A model generated the notes under the pieces. That model made no database searches and was not told where the DNA came from. It was given only the letters and a program-made list of their open reading frames with translations. Below are positions 44,912-55,855 of a stretch of DNA of 64,000 nt, in pieces (position 1 is the stretch's first letter; every line of letters begins with the position of its first letter). The stretch covers positions 24,552,001 to 24,616,000 of the forward strand of contig CM060733.1 in assembly GCA_030704615.1 (NCBI GenBank), written 5' to 3'. The position numbers and the translations under genes are program-made. The stretch is from Takakia lepidozioides (taxonomy: Eukaryota; Streptophyta; Takakiopsida; Takakiales; Takakiaceae).

Positions 44912-47900
44912 ATGAAGGCGGGCTTGATGATCAGTGGGCTTTTGGAATCTTTGTCAATTTTTCTGGTCTTCAGCAGTTTAGTTGTGGGTTCGTCATGCAT
45001 CGAAGTTGGAGGCACATGCCCAGGGAGCACAATTGACAAGGGAGTCTGGCCTGAGGATGCAAGACTAATTGCAGAGGAACCAAACGGAAAGCTTTTGGAG
45101 GTGGGCCTAGCAGAGGACCCACTTAAGGTGCTACACGTTTATGGTTCCCCATACGAATTGGGCAGAGCGCACGGTGCACTGTTGAAGAATGAAGTTCAGT
45201 CTATGTACAAGAATTTCTTCAGGTTGCTGCTCTCTCTTCCCTTTTCTCTACTTGAACACATAACACAATAGGGTTGATGTTCCTCGCGACCTTTGAATTT
45301 CTGGCAGCAAGTTCTGGTGGACTGACTCCATGAATCCCGGGACGGTGTTCTATAAAATTACAATCTTTAGTTAGAGAGGGGGATCTATAGTCCGAACATC
45401 CAACGGCGACTGAATGGAACCACTGTAAGCGTATGAAAATGGAACTTGGAAGTTATAATCTCGGGATCCCTCAGCAGGGATTCTCCTGAAACAAAATTGA
45501 GAGCTCATTTGGGATCTTTAGTTATAACTGAGATGTGGTAGTTCCGGTATGTGTGGCAAGGCCACCATTTTGACTTGTGATCTTTAGGTGATAATTCTCA
45601 TTGGAGCTGGGATGGAGGTGCAGTTATATGGAGGATCAAGTGATTCATGCGTTACGGCTAGGTTATCTGCCGCAGATCATTACACGTCCCCTTGCACGCC
45701 TACTCGTGAATGCTGCGTTGGATATGACCTTCCTACTCACCTGGCGGTACACCCCTGCACGTAATATGGCGAGTCCTGTAATATCCTCTGTCATGCATCA
45801 GTTTTCTGTAGCGCCACTGGAGTGCGCGTATTTTCAATAGATTGCAAGCGCTCTGGGTAGGTGCTTTTCATTTGAAGATTGTAATGTATGTTAAGTGGCA
45901 ATGTAGATGACATGCATGCTTATAATCAACATACATACATACTAACACAGGGAAGGAGAGAGATGGATTCCCATGTGCTTTTTGATGTGAGGGAAGGGAA
46001 GGAAACAAAGAAAGAAACTTTAACGTCCACAGAGGGCAACAATGGCCCACTGGACAACAAACAACAAGGGACAGAGATCAGAAACAAAGGGACTTGGTAT
46101 AAAGGATGTAACTTGGCATTTCTGTTTCAGGCTTTGTGGACGAAATGATGGGGCTTGCAAGCGGAGCAGAAGTAGAGTATCGTGATGTACTTCGCATACA
46201 GATGATCCCAGAGCTTCTCCAGGCTTCTTGTTCCATGCTTGGCGCCTGGGGACCTGCCACATCAGGAGAGCCTTCTCAAGGTAGAAACAAGTAGCCCGCA
46301 ACGGTGATCTGTAATGACTCAAGTGTTCTGCAAGTTGTGGGTTGCATGACAGAGCTATGGATTTTCCCTTAGCTTCTAATGAGTATTTGTGTGAGGACAT
46401 ACAGGTTACTAGACACTTTCTAAAGGATGGTGCACATTTAGGCATGCTGGTCCCACATGCATTGCACTTGTGCATACTGGGCTTGCTTACAAGGCATGTA
46501 TGCATCATCGTTGCTTGACCAAAGGAAGCTCTGTGCCAGTGCCCTGAAGATATGTTGTGGTTTTGGTGGTCTCAGGAGGCCTCTACCAAATGCGTGCACT
46601 CGACTGGGATATGAATGCACCAATACTGGACTTTCATACAGTTGTTTTCTATCATCCATCAGAGGGGAACTCTTTTGCAATTTTCACATGGGCTGGTTTC
46701 CTTGGTTGTGTTACCTGTTATTCAGGTCACCTCGGCATATCTGAGAAGGTTTGCATATAGTTCTTCAAGCCTTTGTTTTCTGTTTATCTTGGAGAGATAG
46801 AGTTAGATCCAACGGGCTTTAGTTGCTAGGCTTCCTCTGTCCCAGTCTTTGCGTTGTGTATTCCCCAGGGGTATTCGACTTTGCACAAAACCATCTTGAA
46901 GCATTGCAGCTTTTGGATCGTATTCCTTGTTGTATGACTTGAATGCTTTTGTGAATGGGGGGTGCTGTAGCAATGCATCTTTCAGCCAAGAGTAGGCCTT
47001 GATTGTGTACTGCCTTTTCAGGAAGCCTTCACGTGATATATACTGAATGCTAGAAAGAAGGCTAAGGCTGTACACCAGTGGCAAGGGAAAGTGGATGGTG
47101 AAGCTCTATGGAGCAAACAAGAGCTTGGTGCTTCTGAGAAGCATTGGGAATTGGGCATTTGTTTTTGACATATTGAAATCTGCCATTGCCACCTGGGATA
47201 GTTGTACATTTCAAGGGTTGGGTTTGAACAATGAAAATGCATCTATTAACTTTTCGAAGTGGTTGATGCAGGTATGGCTGGGCTACAGTGGATCGAGTAG
47301 TCGGAGAGGGACACCCTGGCACTTTTTACTTCGTGATATTGTTCAATTTTCCAAAGACATTGAGCAAGCACAATTGCTTCTGAATGCTGCCCAGCGAACA
47401 TGTCCTATTCTTGTCGGTATTGGATCTTCCAAGGATAGCAGGTTCTTTCTGCTGGGGTATGCCGCAGACGCACTAACGCTTTATGATGACAGTAACTTCA
47501 CTGTGGTAAGTAATATTTCCTTTCTTTGTACTCTCATAGTTTTCTCGTTGCATGTTATTGTGATCAAAACCTCCTTGCAGCTTGGAGAGCCAATGTTTTG
47601 AAGGTACTAGAAAGAATGATTGTGTGCTTCTTTGCAGTGATCTTTTCAGCTGCCATGCTTGCCTGTGATGTTTTACGCTTTTGCGCTTTGAGATGCAGTT
47701 AAAGATACACATGTACAAGTAGTCCTATCAGAGGTGTTTGTGGTGTTGCTTTTCAGGTGACATCTCTGAACCCTGGTGAGGATCAGGCTGTAGGAGTAGT
47801 GTTTGTGGACAAGTATGTGCAGCCATCTGATGACAATTGCATGGGCTCACTGGTGCGGCACAACTATGGTGCTTTGAATGCAAATGCTTTGATGGAAATG

Positions 47901-48403
47901 GTGTCCATACAACAAACTGGAGACATGCATGCCGCTGTGTATGACTTCTCAGGAAACAATGTGTATTTTAGCTGGGCTGTCAAAGATCTGACCACCGGCA
48001 GGGTTGTACCTGCTTACAAAAGGTACAAGGTTTATCTTTTTTTGACAGATAATTGCAGTGTCATCATATTGCCTGATGGTTTCACCATGAATTGGGCATC
48101 TTTGTGATTCAAAACACTCTATACAGCTTCAACTAACACACCATCTGCCTCTAGACTTCAATTTAGATCGATTGTTGTATTTTTCTACTGGTAGAACAAA
48201 GTCATCCAAATATGCAGGTGCCATGGCTTGTCTATGAGCATGTCTTAAAATTGTGGGACGTTGTGAACTCTTGAACTTCATAACCTTCTGTTTCTAACAT
48301 GATTCTGGTTTATGTTGACAGGCAGTTTGTCAAGCTCAATATGAGCTCCCTTCTCCCTCCAGGGCTACCCTGTCACCAGCAGACAGACAGCTGCTTTGCT
48401 TAG
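44912..48403 (+). CDS. C45/AAT-type Ntn-hydrolase-like protein with signal peptide, 7 exons
   Basis: Predicted 450-residue protein of the acyl-CoA:6-aminopenicillanic-acid-acyltransferase-like (C45) N-terminal-nucleophile group, which includes acid-ceramidase-like hydrolases. Exons: 44912-45222, 45624-45760, 46131-46280, 46576-46748, 47272-47505, 47757-48022, 48322-48403; 1353 nt with all phases closing. The start was placed at the ATG followed by a hydrophobic signal peptide (LSIFLVFSSLVVGSS), so secretion or vacuole/lysosome targeting is likely. Family motifs are VYGSPYELGRAHGALLK near the start, FVDEMMGLASGAEV, ASCSMLGAWGPATSGEPSQ with the probable nucleophile Cys (TGT at 46229-46231), YQMRALDWDMNAPILDF, FTWAGFLGCVTCYSGHLGIS, GTPWHFLLRDIVQFS and DLTTGRVVPAYKRQFVKLNM. 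Substrate cannot be predicted: an amide of a lipid or peptide is likely. Exon 2, with IHALRLGYLPQIITRPLARL, was placed by phase. Confidence 0.9.
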
Positions 48404-49314
48404 CAACAGTGTACTAAGTGCTCTGTTGTCCATGCAATATGAACAAACTTGTTTCATTGGTTTTCCCTTGATAATTTACAAACACATCAATCTTTCCAAT
48501 GCTGAGGGCGTAGAATACAGATTGTAAAATAGGTAATTTTATACATGGAGAGACCTGATCAAGCTGATGGATTGTCTCCTCTTGTGCCGGAAGCACTTAA
48601 TCATACAGCAAGCCCACCTGACGTTGGGCAATCTTAAACACTGGATGCTTGATGTGAAGATTATTTGAGCCAACATTGTTTTCAAGTACTAGTTTACAAA
48701 GGGTGCATTCTGACTATGGGGGAGTCTGATTCCGTGGAGTAAACTGGTACCTGACATTCAACCCTGTCAACCCTGTTACAGGTTTACTGTTCACTCCTCC
48801 CTTGCGAGTTGTTCCAAATCAAGCATCCTTGGCAGTGAATGGACAAAAACTGATGAAAAGCTTGCTATACTAGCCCAATAGTGAGGGGGGCACGTACCAC
48901 CTCCGAAGTGGTTGTGGGTTCAATGCATTGATAGGTGTCACAAAGGTGTCCACCTTCCTGCCAGAAGGAAGTAGCCTTTTGGGATCAAGAGACACCATAA
49001 TTTACGCTTCCTTCGGGAGGTGTCATATACATATTACTAATATGTAGAGCAAGAAGAGAAGAACGCTCTTCATCATTAACTAGGGATTCTTTTGAAGGTC
49101 CAAAAATAAGAGATGGAGGGTCGGACGAATGGGATGGCGCAGAAAGGGGTGTGGGAAAGGGTAATTTGCCTTGTGAGGTGTCAAGTAAAGCGAGAAAGAA
49201 AGAATGGAGGCCAAGAAGAAGCATGCACAAGTAGGAGGGTGGGCCGTCCTTCTAGTTGTAGAGCTTTCCAGAAGGAGGATGAGGCCGTGGGCCCTTCTAG
49301 AAGGCTCCACCACC
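48404..49314. other. Intergenic, no gene recognised
   Basis: The 3' flank of the hydrolase gene followed by repeat-like DNA. A stretch near 48885-48940 (GTGGTTGTGGGTTCAATGC) is weakly like the B-box of the SINE heads. Nothing is supported with confidence. Confidence 0.4.
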
Positions 49315-49380
49315 GCCTTGAGACACTACATAAAGAGGGTGAGGGTTGCCTTGAGACACTACATAAAGAGGGTGAGGGTT
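49315..49380 (+). repeat. Perfect tandem duplication, 2 x 33 bp
   Basis: GCCTTGAGACACTACATAAA plus GAGGGTGAGGGTT occurs twice in direct succession (49315-49347, 49348-49380) without a mismatch. Confidence 0.9.
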
Positions 49381-50217
49381 ACCTTTGCCGGTTTCTTCCA
49401 CCTCCACCTCACTTTGGTGGGCTCTCCTACCTATCAAGGCCCCCCAAAAAATGTAAATTTGGAACCTAAACCATCTACAAATGAATGGAAAGCTGAAAGG
49501 GAATCCATTTTTTCTCCGCGTTGACGCCAGGTTAGAAATGTTTGAGGATAACTCTTATTGTAGGGGCAAAAAGGCCAATGGTCCCTTCGTGGGGCATGAG
49601 AGAGGCCGACCCTTTTGTGCCGAATATACTAAGAGTGTTATTCCATGTACACGGCCCACCGTTTAAAGGAGAAAAGGCACAGAAATGGGATGTTTCCTCT
49701 CGCGCTTCCATGTATGGGGTAGTGGGTGCCAAGGCAGCGCATTTGTAATTTGTAGCATACCTCATCAAATGGGATGGAGTTAGCGGACGGGTGCGATTAG
49801 TGGAAGTGCCCGTTGTAGGCCCAAAACACTAGTAGGTGCTATAGAGGGTTTGATAAAGTGGCAGCTCACATCCATCAGGTTATCAGGTTGGTCTTATAAG
49901 CTTATACAGCGTCACACTAAAAGTCCAAAAGTATCACCCGGCTGCCGAGCTCAACATGATAGTGGAAACACTAAAGCTATTTTCTCCTAGCACCCAACTG
50001 ATGCCTAAATCTGCGGTCCGGGCTCCCTCCACATGAAAAGAGGCTTTAAGGGTTTCCTTATTGTTGGAGACTACGCATCAATGTTAAAAATCGTTAAGTC
50101 CCTGTTGTGCCTTTCCCGGTGTCACCTCCTCCACTTTGTTGAAAAACTAGTGCCTCCATGTAACAAACATCTCTCTTATTGAACAATTTATGAATAAAAT
50201 GGATGAAATTTCAAGTT
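49381..50217. other. Intergenic, no gene recognised
   Basis: No domain, RNA gene or long conserved frame is seen. Overlapping short frames on both strands between 49480 and 49770 lack motifs. Confidence 0.4.
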
Positions 50218-50284
50218 TATTATGGATGAAAATAGATCTCACTATTCACAAAGAGGAGCAATATGTGAATAGCCGCTTGTTACT
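50218..50284 (+). repeat. Dispersed ~65-bp repeat, copy 2
   Basis: TTATGGATGAAAATAGATCT, ATTCACAAAGAGGAG and TAGCCGCTTGTTA match copy 1 at 25461-25527 in the same order and strand. Confidence 0.7.
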
Positions 50285-51731
50285 TACGTACATTTTAGAC
50301 CCGGAGTCCCACCCAGATAATGTGATGTGGATACAACTTTGCATATAATGCTATAAAATTTCCCCACCTTTTTCATTATAGTCTAAAGTGCCTCTATTGT
50401 TTTATTGTTTTATTGTTTTATTTCTATACACTTTCTAAGTTTTCTACTTGTGACGACTTACGGCGATACCACACTAGCAGCACGAGGGGCAGCAGCACTC
50501 AATTTCAGACCCTCCTATTGGTTTAAGGGAGGGCAGTGTGCTGCTCTGCCTACCACACTACCGGCTGCTGCGGTCAGAGAGGCGTTGACATGACTCCGAC
50601 CTGGTGCCTACATGTCCCTTTACCGTGAAATACGGATTTCCAGGCAGTGTCCCTGGAAATCCACAATTTTAGGAAGACATTTCGTCGTGTGATTCACCCG
50701 CCATCGTGAAGCTAGTCTCTCCGACCCGTCGTGCTCAAAGGTTCTAGGAATTGGTTATTTTTAGAATAAAAAGATAAGGTAGTTGCGATTTGTTGCCGTT
50801 GGGCTTATGCTATAGTGTGGTAGCCGATTCATTGCCGCTTGGTGACATGGACCTATATCATCCAACATTCCCTAGCTTACAACGTCCACTTGAGTGCCGT
50901 TGGTGTGCCGCTAGTGTGGTACGGGCCTTACACCAGCCCGCCCAGGGCGCATTCAACTTGGCCTTTTCATGCTCCAATTTCATGACCCATGCGTTTACTA
51001 GAAAATATACAGGTTAGATAATTCCTTAAAATTAGTTTCTTTCAATGTGAGAGGGTGGGCCATGCTGTCAGAATAGTAAATGCAGTTGGAAGTTGGAACA
51101 TTGGAACCATTAGAAAATATTAACATCTGAAAAATACATAGGAAAAGTTACTTCCTCAAAACCCAAACTGGTCTTGTGGGCCCTACAATGGCTTCTCTCT
51201 GGTCAAACTTTGTTTTCACATTGAAAACAATATTTTGTGCATTTGAGTTGAACTAACAAAGTAAAGATAATCAAGTCTAGTCTCTATTCCACTTTACGAG
51301 TCATAAAAAATTTCAATTATTGAATCTTTTATAGCAATTACCAATTCAATGGGTCAAGAGCCAATTTGTTCCTTCTCATTTAACAATAATAGGGTTATGA
51401 ATGCCCTGACTGCGGCGGGCCCGCGTGTGGCAGAGGGGATTGCGGAGGGTGGGAGCACCCTTACCCGGGGAGCGCCCTTACCCGGACCACAGCAGTATGC
51501 TTGCTTGCTTGGTCTAGCCGGCGAGCTGGTCTGGTGGGCCCACAAAACACATGAGACAGTCTGCTGGGGCCACAATATGCACATAAAGCATTAGTTATTG
51601 CATGGGCTTAGAGAAAGGGGGTAGTGTGGTGGTTAAGAGCAATGAATGATGAACACGAGGTATGGTGGTCAAATCTCGTTACGTTGTACCGTGGCAGTAA
51701 TGTGTGTTATTAAATATATATTTTGTCGAAG

Positions 51732-51892
51732 GGTCCGCCGGTCTAATGGAGGGTCCAAGCCGGTCTGCTCGAGGGGGTATGCTTGGAGGGTCTACACAGT
51801 CTATTGGAGAGGTGCCAGTCCGCTCGGTCTGCTAGAAGGTTGGAGTCGGTCTGTTGGAGGGTCTGCCCAGTCCGCTAGAAGGTCCGCCACGG
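51732..51892 (+). repeat. Degenerate ~22-bp minisatellite
   Basis: Units of the form GGTCTGYTRGARGGTYBGVSYC recur about six times with substitutions and some length change (for example GGTCTGCTAGAAGGTTGGAG and GGTCTGTTGGAGGGTCTGCC). The stretch is GC-rich relative to its flanks. Confidence 0.7.
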
Positions 51893-52347
51893 TAGATTAA
51901 CAAGGACTTAGAAAAATTTCAGAATCTCGCCGACCCGGTGAATGGGCGGTGGGCTTAGGAGCTCACTACTAGCGGGGCCCGCCCGTGCATTCATGACCCT
52001 ATTATTAAACAATGAGAGGCATTTGTTCTTCAACATAGTTTTTCTGTCGAACTTTTGAACTTAAGAAATTTTTTGTACTTTTAAATATACGAAAGTGTTT
52101 TTCATTGTGATTTACACCCAAAGTAAGATTTTGGATAATTTTGGATACTTATTGTAATTGATATGATTGTTTGAAGACATTAAGCTTAAGAAAATCATAA
52201 TATTTCACTTTTAATGAGACAATTCTGAAAAATTCAAGATCTATAGTAAACATATAGGTTCATCTTTGAAAAATATTTTAAAAAACATTTTCTCAAATTC
52301 AAGAGCTACAGATCCAAGTTTGACTATATTGAGAATTGCGTAGTCCT

Positions 52348-52854
52348 TTAGGGGTTAAGACCATGGGTGAGTTGGAAAGAAAAAGAGGACCAGGGCCTCT
52401 GTCCCCTGTTTCTAAGTCCAGTCTCACTGGACCTCTGGAGGGCCCTTGTAGTGAAGAATAGCAGCTGCTGGCCCTCGCCTTCAAGAATATTCTGCAGCGC
52501 ATATACTACTGTGAAAGTGAGTGAATGGCAGTGTGTCACTGTGGAGTTGGACAAGACAACCGAAACACCTGGGGTGCTGTGCTGGGTGTCATGCTGATGT
52601 CCAGCAACGATGGCGGGGATTGAAGAAACTTCGAAATGGGTGACAGGATCTGTGAAAACTACACTCTGCCATCTGCACTTCCAGGGGTCCACATCCGACA
52701 TCCACTTGGGAACAGTGGGGGGGGAGAAGAAGATGATGATGGCGTAGTTAGCTTTGCGAAACAACACTTGGGATGTTTTTGGGGTGGCCAGCCGGTCACA
52801 GAAAGTGCAGGAGTAATGAGTGATGGCGGTAGGCGGAGACCAAGCTCGTTCCAC
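52348..52854 (-). CDS. Unrecognised ORF, 168 codons
   Basis: This is the longest unexplained open frame outside known genes. It starts MERAWSPPTAITHYSCTFCD and includes VPKWMSDVDPWKCRWQSVVF and VTHCHSLTFTVVYALQN. Low cysteine spacing regularity and no signal peptide are seen. I do not recognise a family. It could be one exon of a minus-strand gene, a degraded transposon piece or chance. It lies 600 bp upstream of the desiccation-related gene on the opposite strand. Confidence 0.2.
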   Translation of the reverse strand: MERAWSPPTAITHYSCTFCDRLATPKTSQVLFRKANYAIIIFFSPPTVPKWMSDVDPWKCRWQSVVFTDPVTHFEVSSIPAIVAGHQHDTQHSTPGVSVVLSNSTVTHCHSLTFTVVYALQNILEGEGQQLLFFTTRALQRSSETGLRNRGQRPWSSFSFQLTHGLNP

Positions 52855-53227
52855 TGAGCTGATGTACTTGATCCCCAGCCACGTTGCCTACATAGCTGCC
52901 AGAAGCTTTGTCGTTAGTAGACTGGTGGAGCCTGATCACGCGGCGCAGGGAAGCTGCACAGGCAGAGTCGCCCAGCTGAAGCTTGAGTAAAGTAAACAGT
53001 CATGTTCTTCAACAGCCACGATGCTTCGTGATGTCTGCCAGGTGTACGAGACTTAGATTGTACAGATGAGCCATGGCCCATCAGTGTGGATTTTCCGTTG
53101 GACATGGTAAAGGAAAGGTTGACAAAATCGCCAGGGCCCAGATGTTGGATCTCTGGGTAATGTACGTTGCTCGGGGCCCGAAATGGTGGTCACGTCTTGG
53201 ATCCCACATTGTTTATGTGCAAGTGCA

Positions 53228-53244
53228 CACGTGCAGCATGCATG
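53228..53244 (+). promoter_or_regulatory. ABRE (ACACGTGC) and RY element (CATGCATG)
   Basis: CACGTG at 53228-53233, in ABRE context ACACGTGC, is followed three bases later by CATGCATG (53237-53244), the RY site bound by B3 factors of the ABI3 type. The pair lies about 100 bp upstream of the TATA box of a desiccation-related gene. ABRE and RY elements commonly cooperate in ABA and seed/desiccation control. Confidence 0.65.
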
Positions 53245-53337
53245 CACCCACGCCAGCTCGCAGACCTTGTGCTGTGCTCACCTTTGCACCATCGGTCAGG
53301 ACCGAACTTGCTATGTGGGAACATCTTTCCCGGAGCT

Positions 53338-53344
53338 TATATAA
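53338..53344 (+). promoter_or_regulatory. TATA box of the desiccation-related gene
   Basis: TATATAA in the context CTTATATAAGG lies 95 bp before the start codon, which implies a 5' UTR of about 65-70 nt. Confidence 0.7.
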
Positions 53345-53438
53345 GGCACCTCGTATCCTGAAATCCCAACGGATCTCCTAGTTGTCCTCTAGTTGTTGCA
53401 TCTGAGAAGTGGCGAGGACTACTCAATCCTTCAGTACA

Positions 53439-54789
53439 ATGAATCAGTATAGAGCAGTCCATAGTTCTTTCGTTGCATTTGTGCTGCTGGGCCTTGTAAC
53501 AGGTTCAGCTGTAGCTGAAACGTACTCTGGTTTCACAGGTTTCACAACTAGCGACAAGAATAATATTGCTGTGGCCTTGAACTTGGAGTACTTGGAAGCC
53601 GAGTATTTCTTGTGGTCTACTTATGGCTATGGATTGGACAAGATCGCCCCATACTTGGTTGGAGGAGGTCCCGAACCGATTGGAGTGCAGAAAGCAAATC
53701 TGGATCCCTTGACATTGGACATTTTCATTCAGATGGGTCTCCAGGAAGTAGGACATTTGAGGTACAACGCTCGCTTTCCTATATATTGTTCCTTATCCAT
53801 GTCACTAACTGGTGCTTGACAATTCCAGTCTCACTTCGTGTACATTTTATTACTCACTTTACTATCACTTATTGGCGGCAGGGCTATTCATGAGGCTTTG
53901 GGAAAGGTGGCCTTCCCCCGTGTGCAACTGGATGTCAGCAAGAAGGTGTGGGCGACATTGTTTGACAATGCAGTTGGATACAAATTGAATCCTCCATTCG
54001 ACCCTTATGCCAACAGCTTGAATTACGTACTTTCGACATACGTCATTCCATATGTAGGCCTTACTGGATATGTTGGTGCCAGTCCACTGCTCAGTGGCGC
54101 GGGAGCAAAAAGGGTAAGACTATATATACACAATTGTTTTCGAGCAGTCTTCTCACATTCAAATCTCCGAGCTTCCAAATGATCACGTCATAAGAATGTT
54201 TCTCAATTACCTGGTCGTAGTCTGATGGCTACACTCAGTAAGTAGGTGAAGCTGTTTGGCACTGCTGTTGCTATCATGCTTCCTACGAAATTGAAGTAAA
54301 ACTACCCTTTTAAAGCTGAGAGAGTTACACTGATTCGATTGTTACACATGACGAGTGAGATAGGTATTATTCCATCGTTATGACTGATCGTGCATTCGTA
54401 TGCGCTGTTGGGTGCAGCTGGTTGCAGGCTTGTTGGGAGTAGAGTCAGGGCAAGATGCGGTCATCCGCACTCTGCTATATGACGTGAAGGATAAGATAGT
54501 GGAGCCATACAACTACACTGTGGCTGAGTTTACCGATAAGATTTCGAATCTTAGAAACGGCTTGAGCCATGCGTTTGTAGATGAGGGTTTGGTTGTGCCA
54601 AAAGCTCTTGGAGCAGAGGGATTGGTCACTGGAAATATTTTGTCAGCTGACAAGAATTCAGTTGCTTATGCCCGTGATGCTAAGCAAGTGTTTGAAACAG
54701 TCTACGGAACTGGCGATGCTTCCAAACCTGGTGGGTTCTATCCCAAGGGTGGAAATGGCACTGTTGCCTTAAGTTACCTCCATAAATAG
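53439..54789 (+). CDS. Desiccation-related protein PCC13-62-like (ferritin-like), 3 exons
   Basis: Predicted 308-residue secreted protein of the PCC13-62 family, first known from resurrection plants and induced by drying; biochemical role unsettled. Exons: 53439-53761, 53882-54113, 54418-54789; 927 nt, phases closed. An N-terminal signal peptide (FVAFVLLGLVTGSAVA) is followed by a four-helix ferritin-like domain: LNLEYLEAEYFLWSTYGYGL, IFIQMGLQEVGHLRAIHEAL (an ExxH-type metal motif), YVIPYVGLTGYVGA and AGLLGVESGQDAVIRTLLYD. The C-terminal part (SVAYARDAKQVFETVYGTGD, KPGGFYPKGGNGTV) is characteristic of the family. The start is the first ATG downstream of a good TATA box. A poly(A) signal AATAAA is at 54932. 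The ABRE/RY cluster upstream fits ABA or desiccation control. Confidence 0.95.
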
Positions 54790-54931
54790 AAGCTTTTTCG
54801 CCAATCAAAGTAGCTGAGGCAGGTGCACAGATTATGTAGCATCTTTCGAAGACTTTTATCACTCTCCACTGGCTGTGGGAATAGACGACAATGTTTTTGG
54901 GTAGTGTAAACGTCTGTACATGTATGATCGA

Positions 54932-54937
54932 AATAAA
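54932..54937 (+). terminator. Poly(A) signal AATAAA
   Basis: AATAAA lies 143 bp after the stop codon of the desiccation-related gene, in a normal position for plant 3' end formation. Confidence 0.6.
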
Positions 54938-54959
54938 GTAGTTGCACAGCGCAACATTA

Positions 54960-55855
54960 TGCATTCATGTGCATTCATGAAAGCTGTGACAAGATGGGGA
55001 GTGTCGTGAATATACTTAATCTAGAACATGGACTGGTACTGCTGCAGCAAATTTACGGTAGTGGTTTTGTTGGTTTGTGATTTATGGTGCAGTAATATTG
55101 TGTACATTTGCCATGCAAACGCTGTAACGAGGAATTTCCATGTCCTGCTACTTACACAGACTGCTGAAGTATTTTGAACATCAACTTATGGCAAAATATG
55201 ATGAAATCTAGCATCTCTTCTAGCATCTCTTGGCAGAAAGATGTAGTCAAGTAAAATTGTACAGTTCTCATTCAACGCATGAATTGACGTGAAAAAGTAC
55301 TTGAATGTAGTGAAAGAGTACTTGAAATTTGTGTATTTCTTTGATCATCTACAGCTGCAAATTTCTGCACTGTGTATAGGAGGAGAAAGTTTGCAAGGAA
55401 CCTTTCATGATGATAGAAAACATTAAACACCCATCCACAGAAAGGTTCATACTCAACCGAATGTTCAGATCCATGAAAACTGACAGTGCAGAAGCGAGCT
55501 ACGTCCTTGGTGAGGTGAGGACTTTTTCACCGTAGAAATGGGGAGATGAGTAATCCATTGGTAAAACTAAAATGGTGGTAAGATGGAGGTATAGTGATGA
55601 TAGTGTTGGATTCCCTTTGGAGAAACATTGAATGATCATCCATGTCATGAACCTAGAAACTTCAGACTTTTGGAGTTCAATTGAGGAGGCAAAAATAGTA
55701 GTCTGACACTTTATTCCAAGGTTTGCTTGAGAGACAACCGCTTCAACCCAAGAAAATAAAATATTTCACAAGTGCTTAATGCAAACTATGAACTAACATG
55801 TTGGTGCACTGACAATCCAGAGCAGTAACTAGATGTTGAGGTCCCAATCTGATCT
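54960..55855. other. Interval between convergent genes
   Basis: About 900 bp between the desiccation-related gene and the stop codon of the HECT ligase. It probably holds the ligase 3' UTR near 55.5-55.85 kb. No other gene is seen. Confidence 0.5.
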
